From Acetatifactor sp. (lineage in GTDB: Bacteria > Bacillota > Clostridia > Lachnospirales > Lachnospiraceae): DNA of 15,031 nt. Under the pieces are notes generated by a model that did no database searches, was not told the DNA's origin, and saw only the letters and a list, made by a program, of their open reading frames with translations. The position numbers and the translations under genes were made by a program. Positions 14,082 through 15,031 of this stretch are shown piece by piece. The stretch lies in assembly GCA_016303085.1 (NCBI GenBank), contig JAEDMI010000038.1, forward strand, positions 1 to 15,031. The letters are read 5' to 3'. Within the stretch, counting starts at the first letter, position 1; each line of letters opens with the position of its first letter.

Positions 14082-15031
14082 AATTCTCTCTCCTTTTTCG
14101 TTTTATCTGTCAAAATTTCCCGCGTAATATTGTTCAGCCACTTTTCACTTTTGTATCTCCGAATGACCCATGGCCACTTTACAAATTCATCGGTGCAGAG
14201 CAGGAAATACACCCACATCACCGGCAATTTCAGAACAAATGCCGCCAAAAATCCCAGAGGCACCGCATAACACCACATATCTATGGTATCGCACACAAAA
14301 CCGAATCTGCTGTCTCCTCCTGCCCGGAACACCCCGGCAATCAGGGTAGTATTCACAGCCACTCCCATCACATAGTAGGAGTTTATCAACAGCATGTATT
14401 TCAAATAATGCATAGCGGCATCCGACAAATCGGCAAAACGCAATACAAAGGGCGTTGCACACAGGATAATGATGCCACCCAGTGCCCCGCTGATAACCGT
14501 CAGCTTCATTGCCTTTTTCGCACATACCCTGGCATCCTCCATGCGGTTTTCCCCAATGATATTCCCCAGCAGGATACTGCTGCCGCTGGCAATGGCAAAA
14601 CAAAAGGTCGTTCCGAAATTCCGCACTACAACCACAATGGAATTTGCCGCCACGGCATCATTGCCCAGATGGCCCATGATAACAGAGTACATGGAAAAAG
14701 CGGTTCCCCAGACAACATCATTTGCAAGCGCCGGAAGGGAAAGTCGGATAAAATCCCCAAGCAACACCTTGTTGCGGATAAACATATACATGGGATTCAA
14801 TCTGATTTCCTTACTGCAAAGCGAAACAACAATACATGCAATCAGCTCCGCCACACGGGAAACCGCCGTAGCAATGGCCACTCCCAATACGCCCAGCTTT
14901 GGTGCCCCGAACAAGCCGAAAATAAACACTGCGTTTAAGATAACATTCAGTCCGAATGCCAGCATATTCAATACCATACTGATTTGCACCCTGCCGATAC
15001 TCCGAAGAATAGACAGATAAACCTCCGTCAC
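14078..15031 (-). CDS. MATE family efflux transporter, N-terminus cut by window edge
   Basis: This is the last 317 or so residues of a MATE family membrane transporter; the start lies beyond the right edge (the first base of the visible reading is only an edge codon, not a true start). The part seen includes SIGRVQISMVLNMLAFGLNVILN, GVLGVAIATAVSR, LSLPALANDVVWGTAFSMYSVIMGHLG, SGSSILLGNIIGENRMEDA and a final pair of helices (GFLAAFVLKLPVMWVYFLLCTDEF). A charged tail of about 35 residues follows. It is distinct in sequence from the MATE protein at 1002-2387. It overlaps the CE2-like esterase start by four bases and is the first visible gene of the operon that runs to the AEC gene. Whether it exports a drug, a sugar product or something else cannot be told. 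Confidence 0.92.
   Translation of the reverse strand: MTEVYLSILRSIGRVQISMVLNMLAFGLNVILNAVFIFGLFGAPKLGVLGVAIATAVSRVAELIACIVVSLCSKEIRLNPMYMFIRNKVLLGDFIRLSLPALANDVVWGTAFSMYSVIMGHLGNDAVAANSIVVVVRNFGTTFCFAIASGSSILLGNIIGENRMEDARVCAKKAMKLTVISGALGGIIILCATPFVLRFADLSDAAMHYLKYMLLINSYYVMGVAVNTTLIAGVFRAGGDSRFGFVCDTIDMWCYAVPLGFLAAFVLKLPVMWVYFLLCTDEFVKWPWVIRRYKSEKWLNNITREILTDKTKKEREL

Noticed and set aside
1..15031. A defence, CRISPR, phage, or mobile-element system
   Set aside because: No spaced direct repeats, transposase, integrase, toxin-antitoxin pair, nuclease-defence gene or tRNA-linked attachment site was found. TatD and the phosphoesterases have ordinary family motifs and neighbours that do not suggest defence.

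Overview
This 15-kb stretch looks like chromosomal DNA from a gut-type Firmicute. Lachnospiraceae/Clostridia is the best guess, from purine-rich Shine-Dalgarno sites, moderate GC, sigma-A promoters with 17-bp spacers, and the mix of families (GH29, GH42, MATE, AEC, PutP, PF09818 ATPase). The genus cannot be fixed from sequence alone. No rRNA, tRNA, CRISPR array, insertion sequence, phage gene or clear pseudogene was seen.

Layout. The left edge holds the 3' end of an ABC exporter ATPase gene on the + strand. Everything else is on the - strand, so transcription runs from right to left. The ABC gene converges with a PHP-domain phosphoesterase, and their stop codons overlap. Moving right: a MATE exporter (1002-2387) probably shares a transcript with the PHP gene. 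Next come an ABC-class ATPase of the PF09818/COG3044 type (2483-4222) behind a good sigma-A promoter, a strong intrinsic terminator (4357-4388), and a PutP-type sodium/proline symporter (4404-5930) behind its own promoter and an AT-rich, repeat-bearing upstream region.

From 6109 to the right edge nine genes are packed tightly on one strand and look like a single operon that starts outside the window. In transcription order they are: MATE transporter (partial), SGNH/CE2-like esterase, histidine phosphatase, TatD-type nuclease, small cupin, metallophosphoesterase, GH42 beta-galactosidase, GH29 alpha-L-fucosidase and AEC-family transporter. Three junctions are 4-nt ATGA overlaps (MATE/esterase, phosphoesterase/GH42, GH29/AEC); the other gaps are 7 to 65 bp.

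How they may work together. The GH42, GH29 and CE2-like enzymes have no visible signal peptides. They would suit intracellular trimming of an imported fucosylated, galactosylated and possibly acetylated oligosaccharide; the KdgF-like cupin hints at plant cell-wall sugars but is not decisive. No sugar importer, sugar kinase or regulator lies in the window, so that part of any pathway must be elsewhere. The AEC gene, coupled to the fucosidase, and the MATE gene are the less usual members. Most of the window is ordinary metabolic and housekeeping DNA. The items most worth checking are the composition of the operon, the uncharacterised ATPase, and the repeats upstream of putP.
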